From: Streptomyces bambusae
GTDB lineage: Bacteria > Actinomycetota > Actinomycetes > Streptomycetales > Streptomycetaceae
DNA: 64,000 bases
Direction of reading: 5' to 3'
Assembly (NCBI RefSeq): GCF_020532645.1
Contig: NZ_JAJAUZ010000042.1
Coordinates: 1 to 64,000 of the forward strand
Every line of letters begins with the position of its first letter. The first letter of the stretch is position 1. The notes below the pieces were generated by a model that did not search any database, had not been told where the DNA came from, and saw only the letters and a program-made list of their open reading frames with translations. Positions 47,422 to 57,136 of this stretch are shown here, piece by piece. The translations under genes were made by a program, and so were the position numbers.

Positions 47422-50226
47422 ATGAGGAAGACCACCTTGATACGTGTCACACGCGTGGCGGCCGCCGCCACGGCGGTGCTCGCGCTGGCCGCGGCAGTGC
47501 CGGGGACGGCGTACGCGGCGCAGGCCCCCGGCTCCCCCGGTTCCCTGTCGGACCTCGCGGGCAGAGCCGGCGGACTCCCCGACGGCTGGCAGATCTCCGG
47601 CTCCGGCGCCGACCGCCGGCTGGTGTGGACCTCGCCCGAGCGGGTGCCGATGGGCGGTGCCCGGGTCGAGTTCCACGCAGGCGACCGGCTGCTCGGCCGT
47701 CCCGAGCCCGCCCCCGACGGCCGCTCGTTCCGGCTGCCGCTGGCCGGCCTGCGCATCGGCCAGGACGCGGACCTGCGCGTGGTGGCCGCCGGCCGCCGCC
47801 TCGACGGCCCGGCCGCCACCCCGAACTCGGCCGGCACGAGTGCCCGGGTGCGTCCGGAAGCACCCCTGCCGGCCAACCCGGTGGACCCCGGGAAACCCGG
47901 CACCTACCGCACCACCACCGGGTCGTACGACCTGAAGCCGGTGAAGCTGCCCGGCTACGAGGCGCCCGTGGAGATGCGCGCCACCGTCGTCGGCCCGACG
48001 AACGCCCCCGGCAAGCGCCCGGTGGCCCTCTTCCTGCACGGCCGGCACGCCACCTGCTACAAGCCCGGCGGCGGCGAGGTCACCGGCGACTGGCCCTGCA
48101 AGCCGGGCTTCCAGCCGATCCCGAGCGAGCGCGGCTACCTGGGTGCCCAGAAGCTGCTCGCCTCCCAGGGGTACGTGACCGTCTCCATCGCCGCGAACGG
48201 CATCAACGGCCAGGACTGGAAGGCCGAGGACGCCGGCGCCCAGGGCCGCTCCTCGCTGGTGCGCCGGCACCTCGGCAGCTGGGCCGGCTGGGCGGACGAC
48301 CGGTCCGGCGCCCCCGCCGCGGTCCGCGCGACCGCACCCGCCGACCTGTCGCGGGTCATGCTCGTCGGCCACTCGCGCGGCGGCGAGGGCGTCAACCGCG
48401 CCGCGATGGACAGCCTCGACAAGCCGCCCGCCGCCCAGGACGGCTACCGGGGCCCGGTGCGCTGGAAGATCCGCGGCAACGTGCTGATCGGCCCCACCAT
48501 CTTCGGCCAGAACCCGGTCGCCGACGTCCCGTCGATGACGATCCTCCCGGGCTGCGACGGCGACGTCTCCGACCTCCAGGGCCAGGTCTTCGCCGACGGC
48601 ACCCGCGGGATCAGCCGGGGCAAGGCCCTGCACAGCTCGGTGTACATGGTCGGGGCGAACCACAACTTCTTCAACACCGAGTGGACTCCCGGCCAGGCCA
48701 AGGCCCCGGCCGAGGACGACTTCTGGCCCGGCGAGACCGCCGACCCGGTGTGCTCCCCCGGCAAGAAGACCCGGCTGACCGCCACCCAGCAGCAGACCGC
48801 CGGCGCCACCTACATCGCCGCCGCGGCCCGGCTGTTCGTCGCCGGCGACGACAACGTGCGCCCGCTCCTCGACGGCACCGGCCGCCGCGCCCCCTCCGCC
48901 GACCCGGCCCGGGTGCTGACCCACGCCGTCGGCGGCAACCGCACCCCGGCCTTCCTGCCCGACCCCGCCACCACCGTGACCGGCGGCGGCCGGGTCTGCG
49001 CCCAGATCGACCCGGACCCCAAGCGGTCCTGCCTGCCGCCGGACACCCGCGGCTTCTCCCCGCACTTCGCCGGCTGGGAGACCTCGCCCGAGCCCGGCCG
49101 TGACGCGGTCGCCCTGAAGTGGTCGCGCGCGGGCGCGCCGATCACCGTGACGCCCGCCCGGGCCGTCTCGCTGCACGGCGCCGAGTCCCTGGCCCTGCGG
49201 GCGTTCGTGCCGCCGGGCAGCACCGGCACCTCCTTCGACGTCGCCGTCGTCGACGCCGCCGGCAAGCGGGCCGTGCTCGGCCGCGCCGGTGTGGAGGGGC
49301 TGCCGGGCACCGACCGCACCGCCTCCTGGTGGGCGCGCGAGGTCCGCGTGCCGCTGGCCGCCGCCGTCCGCGCCGGAGTGGACCTGAAGAAGGTCAAGTC
49401 CCTGGAGCTGACCCCGCGCAGCGCCTCCGGGCAGGCCTGGCTGATCGACGCCTGGGGCTGGCGCCCCGGCACCCCGGCCGTCGAACCGGCCGCACTGACC
49501 CGGGTGGACATCGGCCGCCTGAGCGTGAAGGAAGGCGACTCGGGCGTCCGCACCTACCGGATCCCCGTGCAGGCCTCGGGCCACGGCAGCGGCCGGCTGC
49601 GGCTGTTCGTGCCCGACCCGGTCACCGGGCGCGCCACCTCGCGGATCGTCACCGTGCGCCCCGGCGGCAGCGAGATCGACGTGAAGGTCCCCGTCACCGG
49701 CAACACGCGCTACGGGCGCGAGGACACGCGCGACATCTTCGTCAAGGCGGTCGCCGGGGTCGTGGTCGGCTCCCACCGCGGCGGTGTGACCACCCTCAAC
49801 GACGACCCGATGCCGAAGATCACCATCACCCCGGCCGCGAAGGCCACCGAGGGCAGGAAGCTGGTCTGGAAGGTCTCGCTGTCCGCGGTCGCCGACGCCG
49901 ACATCTCGGGTGAGCTGGAGTTCAAGAAGGTCGTGAACGGCACCGAGCTGTCCACCGCCGACATCGACCCGCGCTGGCTCGAGCGCTGGTTCGGCCACGT
50001 TCCGAACCCGGCGCGGCCGCTGTCCGCGGCCGTCACCGAGGGCACCGTCTCCCTGCCCGTCAACATCCCGGCCGGCAAGCTCGGTGTCGAACTCGCCGTG
50101 CCCACGGTCAAGGACACCGTCCGCGAGTCCGACGAGCTCGTGAACGCACAGCTGATGATGTACAACGACCAGTGGGAGACGATCCCCGGTCCGAAGGTCA
50201 CCGGCACCGTCCGCGACGCCTCGTAG
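47422..50226 (+). CDS. Secreted alpha/beta hydrolase with Calx-beta-like repeats
   Basis: A 934-residue exported protein. The signal peptide ends near GTAYA-AQ. An N-terminal beta module (about 60-135) precedes an alpha/beta-hydrolase domain with VALFLHGRHATCY, the nucleophile in VMLVGHSRGGEGVNR, and MVGANHNFFN carrying a likely catalytic His. Cys pairs suggest disulphides. A galactose-binding-like region (620-720) and two Calx-beta-like repeats (about 725-800 and 805-925, ending in LNDDPMPKITI and AVPTVKDTVRESDELV) follow. It is probably a surface esterase or lipase. The start may instead be TTG at 47437, six bases after GAGGAAG; that would drop five residues. Confidence 0.75.
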   Translation: MRKTTLIRVTRVAAAATAVLALAAAVPGTAYAAQAPGSPGSLSDLAGRAGGLPDGWQISGSGADRRLVWTSPERVPMGGARVEFHAGDRLLGRPEPAPDGRSFRLPLAGLRIGQDADLRVVAAGRRLDGPAATPNSAGTSARVRPEAPLPANPVDPGKPGTYRTTTGSYDLKPVKLPGYEAPVEMRATVVGPTNAPGKRPVALFLHGRHATCYKPGGGEVTGDWPCKPGFQPIPSERGYLGAQKLLASQGYVTVSIAANGINGQDWKAEDAGAQGRSSLVRRHLGSWAGWADDRSGAPAAVRATAPADLSRVMLVGHSRGGEGVNRAAMDSLDKPPAAQDGYRGPVRWKIRGNVLIGPTIFGQNPVADVPSMTILPGCDGDVSDLQGQVFADGTRGISRGKALHSSVYMVGANHNFFNTEWTPGQAKAPAEDDFWPGETADPVCSPGKKTRLTATQQQTAGATYIAAAARLFVAGDDNVRPLLDGTGRRAPSADPARVLTHAVGGNRTPAFLPDPATTVTGGGRVCAQIDPDPKRSCLPPDTRGFSPHFAGWETSPEPGRDAVALKWSRAGAPITVTPARAVSLHGAESLALRAFVPPGSTGTSFDVAVVDAAGKRAVLGRAGVEGLPGTDRTASWWAREVRVPLAAAVRAGVDLKKVKSLELTPRSASGQAWLIDAWGWRPGTPAVEPAALTRVDIGRLSVKEGDSGVRTYRIPVQASGHGSGRLRLFVPDPVTGRATSRIVTVRPGGSEIDVKVPVTGNTRYGREDTRDIFVKAVAGVVVGSHRGGVTTLNDDPMPKITITPAAKATEGRKLVWKVSLSAVADADISGELEFKKVVNGTELSTADIDPRWLERWFGHVPNPARPLSAAVTEGTVSLPVNIPAGKLGVELAVPTVKDTVRESDELVNAQLMMYNDQWETIPGPKVTGTVRDAS

Positions 50227-50400
50227 CGGACCCGGCAGCCGATGCGGCGCCGTCGTCCGGCTTCGCCCCCTGCGGGCGGGCCGGCCGGCGGCGCCGTCGT
50301 GCATCCGGGGCCGCGGCCCACGCGGCCGGGCCTGCGGCACGGCGGGCGGGTGGTGCGGTACGAGGACGGAACGGCAGGGCGGCGCACCGGAGGTACGCGG

Positions 50401-51426
50401 ATGGACCGGTCGGCGAAGGGCGGCGGGAGCCGCACGGACACCGGCGTGTGGGTGGCCGGCGTGGACGTCGGCGGTACCGGCGTGCGGATCGCGCTCGCCC
50501 GCCTCGGCCCGGACGGGCGGCCGCGGCCCGCGGCGCGCACCGACCTCGCCGTCGCCACCCGTACCGGGCCGGGCGGGGTCGACGCCGGCGCGCTGCTCGA
50601 CGTGCTGCTGCCCGCGCTCGACGCGCTGCTCGCCGGCGGCGGCGACCGGCGCGGGCCCGGTGGCGTGCGGGCGCTGGCCCTCGGGGCGACCGGCATGGTC
50701 GCGCTCGGCCGGGACCTCGCGGCCCGGCTGCCCGGGCCGCTGGCCGCCCGGTCCGGAGCCTGCCGGCTGGTGCTCGCCTCCGACGCGGTCTGCGCGTACG
50801 CCGGGGCGCTGGGCGCCGGGCCGGGTGTCGTCGTCGCGGCCGGCACCGGACTGGTCGCGCTGGGCACCGGCCCGGCCGGCGGCTGGCGGCGCGCGGACGG
50901 CTGGGGCCACCTGCTGGGGGACTGCGGCGGCGGCGCCTGGATCGGCCGGGCCGCCCTGGACGCGGCCCTGCGGTGGCACGACGGCCGGGACGGCGGCTCG
51001 GCGGCCCTGCTCGCCCGCGCCGCCGGGCGGTACGGGCCGCCCGAGGGGTGGCCGGCCGTGTTCCAGGGGCCGGACCGGGCCGCCCTGCTGGCCGGGCTGG
51101 CGCCCGAGGTCGCCGCGGCGGCGGCCGCGGACCCGGCCGCGGCCGCCGTCCTGGACCGGGCCGCCGACGAGATCGCCGGGACCGCCGCCGCCGTCGCCGC
51201 AGGTGCGGCCGCTCGTCGGATCGCCCTCACCGGCCGCCTGTTCGAGCTGCCCGGACTGCGGGACGCGGTCGCCGCCCGGCTGACCCGCCGGCTCCCGGAC
51301 GTCCTGCTGCCGGCCCCGGACGGCGACCCGCTGCTGGGCGCGCTGCGGCTGGCCGCCGCGGCCGCCCGCGGCAATCTGCCGTGGCCGGAGCAGCCGCCGC
51401 TGCTGCGGGTGCTCGCCTGCACCTGA
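50401..51426 (+). CDS. BadF/BadG-type kinase, likely N-acetylglucosamine kinase
   Basis: A 341-residue ASKHA-fold kinase. The phosphate-1 motif is VDVGGTGVRIALARL, the connect/phosphate-2 region LVLASDAVCAYAGALG and AAGTGLVALG. The segment GWGHLLGDCGGGAWIGRAAL is diagnostic for the GlcNAc kinase/BadF group, and the adenosine motif is ALTGRLFELPGLRDAV. It probably phosphorylates an aminosugar such as GlcNAc or muramic-acid derivatives released from the wall. The ATG at 50401 has GGAGG seven bases upstream. It stands alone between the hydrolase and recQ. Confidence 0.78.
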   Translation: MDRSAKGGGSRTDTGVWVAGVDVGGTGVRIALARLGPDGRPRPAARTDLAVATRTGPGGVDAGALLDVLLPALDALLAGGGDRRGPGGVRALALGATGMVALGRDLAARLPGPLAARSGACRLVLASDAVCAYAGALGAGPGVVVAAGTGLVALGTGPAGGWRRADGWGHLLGDCGGGAWIGRAALDAALRWHDGRDGGSAALLARAAGRYGPPEGWPAVFQGPDRAALLAGLAPEVAAAAAADPAAAAVLDRAADEIAGTAAAVAAGAAARRIALTGRLFELPGLRDAVAARLTRRLPDVLLPAPDGDPLLGALRLAAAAARGNLPWPEQPPLLRVLACT

Positions 51427-51435
51427 CCGGGTGCG

Positions 51436-51487
51436 GGCTCCCCGGAGGTGGCCGCGACCGGAAGTTGTCCACAGGTTCCGGGGAGCC
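51436..51487. other. Inverted repeat with a DnaA box in its loop
   Basis: GGCTCCCCGGA (51436-51446) and TCCGGGGAGCC (51477-51487) form a perfect 11-bp stem with a 30-base loop. The loop holds TTGTCCACA (51465-51473), the Streptomyces DnaA-box consensus. It lies 9 bp after the kinase stop and 37 bp before recQ. A single box does not make an origin; it may be a terminator, or a DnaA-linked control element for recQ. Confidence 0.55.
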
Positions 51488-51524
51488 GGAACGGGGTGTC
51501 CGGGGCGGCCGCTAGGCTGCTGGA

Positions 51525-53528
<2,004 letters not shown>

Positions 53529-53589
53529 CCCGAGGTTCATCGGAAAGGTGCAGGTCAGAGGGGGCGGCGTTCCGTTCGGCGGACACCAC

Positions 53590-53601
53590 TTGATCGATCA
53601 A
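53590..53601. promoter_or_regulatory. 12-bp palindrome in the gap promoter region
   Basis: TTGATCGATCAA lies 52 bp before the gap GTG start. Its TTGATC can act as a -35, with TACCAT (53615-53620 region) near a -10. A four-codon ORF (ATGAGCGCCGCCTAG) follows between it and the gene. Either an operator or a promoter element is possible. Confidence 0.4.
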
Positions 53602-53652
53602 AGTATCGAGGGGTTACCATATGAGCGCCGCCTAGCTCGAAAGATAAAACCT

Positions 53653-55098
53653 GTGACTGTCAACGAGGACTCGTTCACTGACTGGAAGCTCCGCGAGGAG
53701 ATCGCGGAGTCGATGATCCCGATCATCGGGAAGCTGCAGCGCGAGCGGGACGTCACCGTCCTGCTGCACAGCCGCTCCCTGGTGAACAAGTCGGTGGTCA
53801 GCATCCTGAAGACCCACCGGTTCGCCCGGCAGATCGACGGCGAGGAGCTGTCGGTCACCGAGACCATGCCGTTCCTGCAGGCCCTCACCGCCCTCGATCT
53901 CGGTCCGTCCCAGATCGACATCGGCATGCTCGCCGCGAACCACAAGGCCGACGACCGCGGTCTGTCGGTTGCGGACTTCACCGCCGAGGCCGTCGCCGGT
54001 GCCACCGGCGACAACAAGATCGAGCGCGGTGGATCGCGCGACGTCGTCCTGTACGGCTTCGGCCGCATCGGCCGCCTCGTCGCCCGCCTGCTCATCGAGA
54101 AGGCCGGCTCGGGCAACGGCCTGCGCCTGCGCGCCATCGTCGTGCGCGGCGGGGGCGAGGCCGACCTGGTCAAGCGCGCCTCGCTGCTGCGGCGCGACTC
54201 GATCCACGGCCAGTTCAACGGCACCATCACCGTGGACGAGGCGAACAGCACGATCGTCGCCAACGGCAACGCGATCAAGGTCATCTACGCCAACGACCCC
54301 TCCGAGGTCGACTACACGGCGTACGGCATCAACGACGCCATCCTCATCGACAACACGGGCAAGTGGCGCGACCGCGAGGGCCTGTCCAAGCACCTGCGCC
54401 CCGGCATCGACAAGGTCGTCCTGACGGCTCCGGGCAAGGGCGACGTCCCGAACATCGTCCACGGCGTCAACCACGACATGATCAAGCCGGACGAGCGGGT
54501 GCTGTCCTGCGCGTCCTGCACCACGAACGCGATCGTCCCGCCGCTGAAGGCCATGGACGACGAGTTCGGCGTCCTGCGCGGTCACGTGGAGACCGTCCAT
54601 TCGTTCACGAACGACCAGAACCTGCTGGACAACTACCACAAGGCCGACCGCCGCGGCCGTTCCGCGCCGCTCAACATGGTCATCACCGAGACCGGTGCCG
54701 CCTCCGCCGTCGCCAAGGCGCTGCCGGAGCTCAAGGCCCCGATCACCGGCAGCTCGATCCGCGTCCCCGTCCCGGACGTCTCGATCGCCATCCTGAGCCT
54801 GCGCCTGGGCCGCGAGACCACCCGCGACGAGGTTCTCGACTACCTCCGCGACGTCTCGCTGCACTCGCCGCTGAAGCGCCAGATCGACTTCACCACGGCC
54901 CCCGACGCCGTCTCGATGGACTTCGTGGGCTCGCGCCACGCGTCGATCGTCGACGCCGGCGCGACCAAGGTCGACGGCGACAACGCGATCCTCTACCTCT
55001 GGTACGACAACGAGTTCGGCTACTCGTGCCAGGTCATCCGGGTCGTCCAGCACGTCTCCGGCGTGGAGTACCCGACCTTCCCGGCCCCCACGGCCTGA
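53653..55098 (+). CDS. gap: Glyceraldehyde-3-phosphate dehydrogenase, long form
   Basis: A 481-residue GAPDH with an N-terminal extension of about 128 residues before the NAD-binding domain (GFGRIGRLVARLL, 135-147). The catalytic Cys289 is in SCASCTTNA and the His316 in TVHSFTNDQ. The cofactor segment is intact, and NMVITETGAASAVAKALPEL, then WYDNEFGYSCQVIRVV complete the fold. The extension (LREEIAESMIPIIGKLQRER, SLVNKSVVSILKTHRFAR) is helical and typical of the long paralogue in actinobacteria, distinct from the 335-residue glycolytic enzyme. Start GTG at 53653 has only a weak site. A strong terminator follows. Confidence 0.92.
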   Translation: MTVNEDSFTDWKLREEIAESMIPIIGKLQRERDVTVLLHSRSLVNKSVVSILKTHRFARQIDGEELSVTETMPFLQALTALDLGPSQIDIGMLAANHKADDRGLSVADFTAEAVAGATGDNKIERGGSRDVVLYGFGRIGRLVARLLIEKAGSGNGLRLRAIVVRGGGEADLVKRASLLRRDSIHGQFNGTITVDEANSTIVANGNAIKVIYANDPSEVDYTAYGINDAILIDNTGKWRDREGLSKHLRPGIDKVVLTAPGKGDVPNIVHGVNHDMIKPDERVLSCASCTTNAIVPPLKAMDDEFGVLRGHVETVHSFTNDQNLLDNYHKADRRGRSAPLNMVITETGAASAVAKALPELKAPITGSSIRVPVPDVSIAILSLRLGRETTRDEVLDYLRDVSLHSPLKRQIDFTTAPDAVSMDFVGSRHASIVDAGATKVDGDNAILYLWYDNEFGYSCQVIRVVQHVSGVEYPTFPAPTA

Positions 55099-55130
55099 AG
55101 CCCGGCCCCACACCCGGCCTGAAGCACTGA

Positions 55131-55171
55131 CAGCAGGCGGGCGGCAGTTCACCACTGCCGCCCGCCTGCTG
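55131..55171. terminator. 17-bp perfect stem terminator after gap
   Basis: CAGCAGGCGGGCGGCAG pairs exactly with CTGCCGCCCGCCTGCTG around TTCACCA, 33 bp after the gap stop. The following sequence lacks a T run. It faces the convergent DUF6545 gene end at 55246 and can act for both. Confidence 0.88.
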
Positions 55172-55245
55172 CGCTGTACGGACCGGCCGAGCCGAGGAGC
55201 AGCCGCACGACCAGGGGCCCCTGCCCTCGCGCGGGGTGCCTGCGT

Positions 55246-56418
55246 TCAGCTCGGGTGCCCGGAGGCGATGCCGGCCGCGGACCGGACCGCCGGCGAATCC
55301 ATCGCCTTCGCCAGCCGCCGGAGGAAGGCCAGTTCGGCCGCGAGGTCCCCGGGCGCGGCCGTCACCGGCGTGTCGGCCGGCCGGTCGGGCGGCCGGCCCT
55401 CCCGCTGCGCCTCGATCGCGCCGAGCAGCTGGGCCGCCTCGACGAAGGCGGCACGGCCCTCGCCGGTCAGCCCGGCCCGCCGGGCGTCCTCGAGCGCCCG
55501 TCCGGTGACCTCGGCGTCCATCCAGGTCCGCAGCTCCCACTGGGCGTCTCTGATCTCGATCAGCATGCGGTACAGCCGCGTCGACAGGTCCGCCTCCCGG
55601 CCGAGGTCCAGCACCGGCTCGGGTACGGCGGTGGTGAGCGTCACGTGCAGGGGTGCGAGGTCCCGGTACGCGGCACGGGCCCGCAGCCGGGCGGCGGCCG
55701 TCGACACGTGCGGGCCGAGATCGGGCAGGACCCAGCCCGCGGTCTGCACGAGTACGGCCAGCCCGACGCTGAGCTGGGCGACCGGCTCCCAGGCGTGGCC
55801 GCTGCCGCCGTACCGGACGGCGATCACGTCCGCCGTCCGGCAGGCCGTGTACGCGAGGGCCAGCGGCAGGGTGAACGCCACCAGCCGCAGCCCGCGCCGC
55901 AGCCAGGCCGAGGGGGCGATCCTCGCGTACCGCCACCCCATGGCGCCGACCTGTACCTGGTTGGCGGTGAACGCCGCCAGGTACACCGTCAGGTAGGCGG
56001 GCGAGGTGCGGGCGCTGTCCAGCGAGAAGGTCTCCGGCGCCTCGCCCATGCCGGGGCCGGTCATGAACAGCACGGCCATGGCGGCCACCACCAGCCCGAG
56101 CGTGGCCACCCTCGGTCCGGCCTTGCGGCGTGCCGTCTCCGCCGGGTACCTCAGGTGCAGCAGTACCACCTGCTGGCAGACCGTCATGCCGATGACGCAG
56201 ATCTGTGCGAGGAGCCCGGCGAAGTTCACCACGCCCGCGGCGCTGCTGACGGCGACGTACAGCGAGGGGGTGGAGACGGCGAACACGATGCCCAGCAGCA
56301 GGAAGTTGGCCACCAGGGCGAGTTGCGGGGCGGACGGGTCCGTCCGCAGCACCCGGGCACGGTAGGCCATCGCCAGCAGGGACACGGCGGCGCACAGGGG
56401 ATAGAGCACGGCGGTCAC
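55246..56418 (-). CDS. DUF6545/MAB_1171c-type 7-TM membrane protein
   Basis: A 390-residue protein with seven predicted helices in the first 240 residues (LYPLCAAVSLLAMAY, LALVANFLLLGIVFAV, FAGLLAQICVIGMTVC, TLGLVVAAMAVLFM, YLTVYLAAFTANQVQVG, LVAFTLPLALAYTAC, LSVGLAVLVQTAGWVL). A cytosolic domain of about 150 residues follows (AAYRDLAPLHVTLTTAVPEP, LYRMLIEIRDAQWELRTWMD). This matches the MAB_1171c/DUF6545 family, which occurs next to XRE and ImmA/IrrE genes in actinobacteria and has no known function. The GTG start overlaps the ImmA stop (GTGA), showing coupled translation. The architecture suggests a membrane sensor or a target of the peptidase. Confidence 0.8.
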   Translation of the reverse strand: MTAVLYPLCAAVSLLAMAYRARVLRTDPSAPQLALVANFLLLGIVFAVSTPSLYVAVSSAAGVVNFAGLLAQICVIGMTVCQQVVLLHLRYPAETARRKAGPRVATLGLVVAAMAVLFMTGPGMGEAPETFSLDSARTSPAYLTVYLAAFTANQVQVGAMGWRYARIAPSAWLRRGLRLVAFTLPLALAYTACRTADVIAVRYGGSGHAWEPVAQLSVGLAVLVQTAGWVLPDLGPHVSTAAARLRARAAYRDLAPLHVTLTTAVPEPVLDLGREADLSTRLYRMLIEIRDAQWELRTWMDAEVTGRALEDARRAGLTGEGRAAFVEAAQLLGAIEAQREGRPPDRPADTPVTAAPGDLAAELAFLRRLAKAMDSPAVRSAAGIASGHPS

Positions 56419-56990
56419 GGGGTGTGCCGCCCCGGGGCCTCGAGCAGGGCGGCCAGCCGGTCCGCCACGTCCTTCGCCTCGGGGGGCACCTCCCGGGCGA
56501 GTCGGCCGGAGGACCAGTCGCCGAGGTGCCGCCCGATGAGCGAGGCGATCGTCTCGGCCTCGATCTCGGCCGCGGACGAGCTGTGCTCCCGCCCCAGCAC
56601 GCGCAGCACGACGTCCGGGTCGAGGCTGGGCAGGAGGGCGCGCGAGTCCAGGGCGGTCATCACGGGGGAGGCGGGGTGGTCGCACAGGACGTGGCCGATT
56701 TCGTGGAGCACGACCTGGCGCCGGTGGACCGGAACGAGCCGCTCCTCGACGAATATGTGATCGCGTGCCGCGGTGGCCACCCACAGGCCGTGGGGTCCGC
56801 CCGTCGGCAGCGAGAGCGGCAGTACGTCGATCGGTCTGCCCCTCAACCGGGCTATGTGGGAGCAGAGTTCGTCGATGCCGAGGTGCTTTCCGCGGGGCAG
56901 TCGAAGGCTGTCGAGCCGTTCCCGGTACCGCTCGGCGTGGAGGTCCGCGGCAGGAGGGGCGGGTCGGGCGCGCCGGCGCACGGGGATCAC
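56415..56990 (-). CDS. ImmA/IrrE family metallo-endopeptidase
   Basis: A 191-residue soluble protein with the zinc-peptidase motif HEIGH (His96, Glu97, His100) in RRQVVLHEIGHVLCDH. A downstream Glu-rich helix (SSSAAEIEAETIASLIGRHL) should supply the third ligand. The family includes ImmA, which cleaves the ImmR repressor, and IrrE/PprI, which cleaves DdrO after DNA damage; both act on an XRE repressor encoded nearby. Here an EspR-like XRE gene lies just upstream. The GTG at 56990 is chosen because the 12-codon leader ORF with an ideal ribosome site stops in the overlapping GTGA. A longer frame to 57074 has no ribosome site. Confidence 0.83.
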   Translation of the reverse strand: MIPVRRRARPAPPAADLHAERYRERLDSLRLPRGKHLGIDELCSHIARLRGRPIDVLPLSLPTGGPHGLWVATAARDHIFVEERLVPVHRRQVVLHEIGHVLCDHPASPVMTALDSRALLPSLDPDVVLRVLGREHSSSAAEIEAETIASLIGRHLGDWSSGRLAREVPPEAKDVADRLAALLEAPGRHTP

Positions 56991-57025
56991 GCGCCGGCGA
57001 GGGCGCGCGGAGTGCCGGTGTGCAT
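56987..57025 (-). CDS. 12-codon leader ORF coupled to ImmA/IrrE gene
   Basis: ATG at 57025 opens MHTGTPRALAGA and stops at TGA 56989-56987, overlapping the GTG start of the peptidase by the GTGA junction. GAGGAGG with six to seven bases before the ATG is the best ribosome site in the area, whereas the peptidase start has none of its own. Ribosomes would therefore have to translate the leader to reach the peptidase gene. It is too short for normal gene finding. Confidence 0.6.
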   Translation of the reverse strand: MHTGTPRALAGA

Positions 57026-57088
57026 CGTGACCCTCCTCGTGATGGCTGCACCTGTCATCTGAGCACGGCGGCACGAGGGGGAACCAGC

Positions 57089-57117
57089 AGGAATTCGGCC
57101 ACTAACCGATTTGTCAA
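57089..57117 (-). promoter_or_regulatory. Candidate promoter for the ImmA-DUF6545 operon
   Basis: On the minus strand TTGACA (57117-57112) is a perfect -35, with ATTCCT 17 bp downstream as a poor -10. It lies in the 111-bp gap between the EspR-like gene stop and the leader ORF, so the peptidase and membrane-protein genes may have a regulated weak promoter of their own. Confidence 0.35.
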
Positions 57118-57136
57118 GCCATTGGGTGAGGGTATT

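Noticed and set aside
47284..50979. 1231-codon minus-strand frame opposite the secreted hydrolase
   Set aside because: No domain, no signal, composition of a shadow frame; the plus strand has a signal peptide and a GHSRGG active site.
51465..51473. Replication origin because of a DnaA box
   Set aside because: Only one box is present and no dnaA, dnaN or AT-rich element is nearby.
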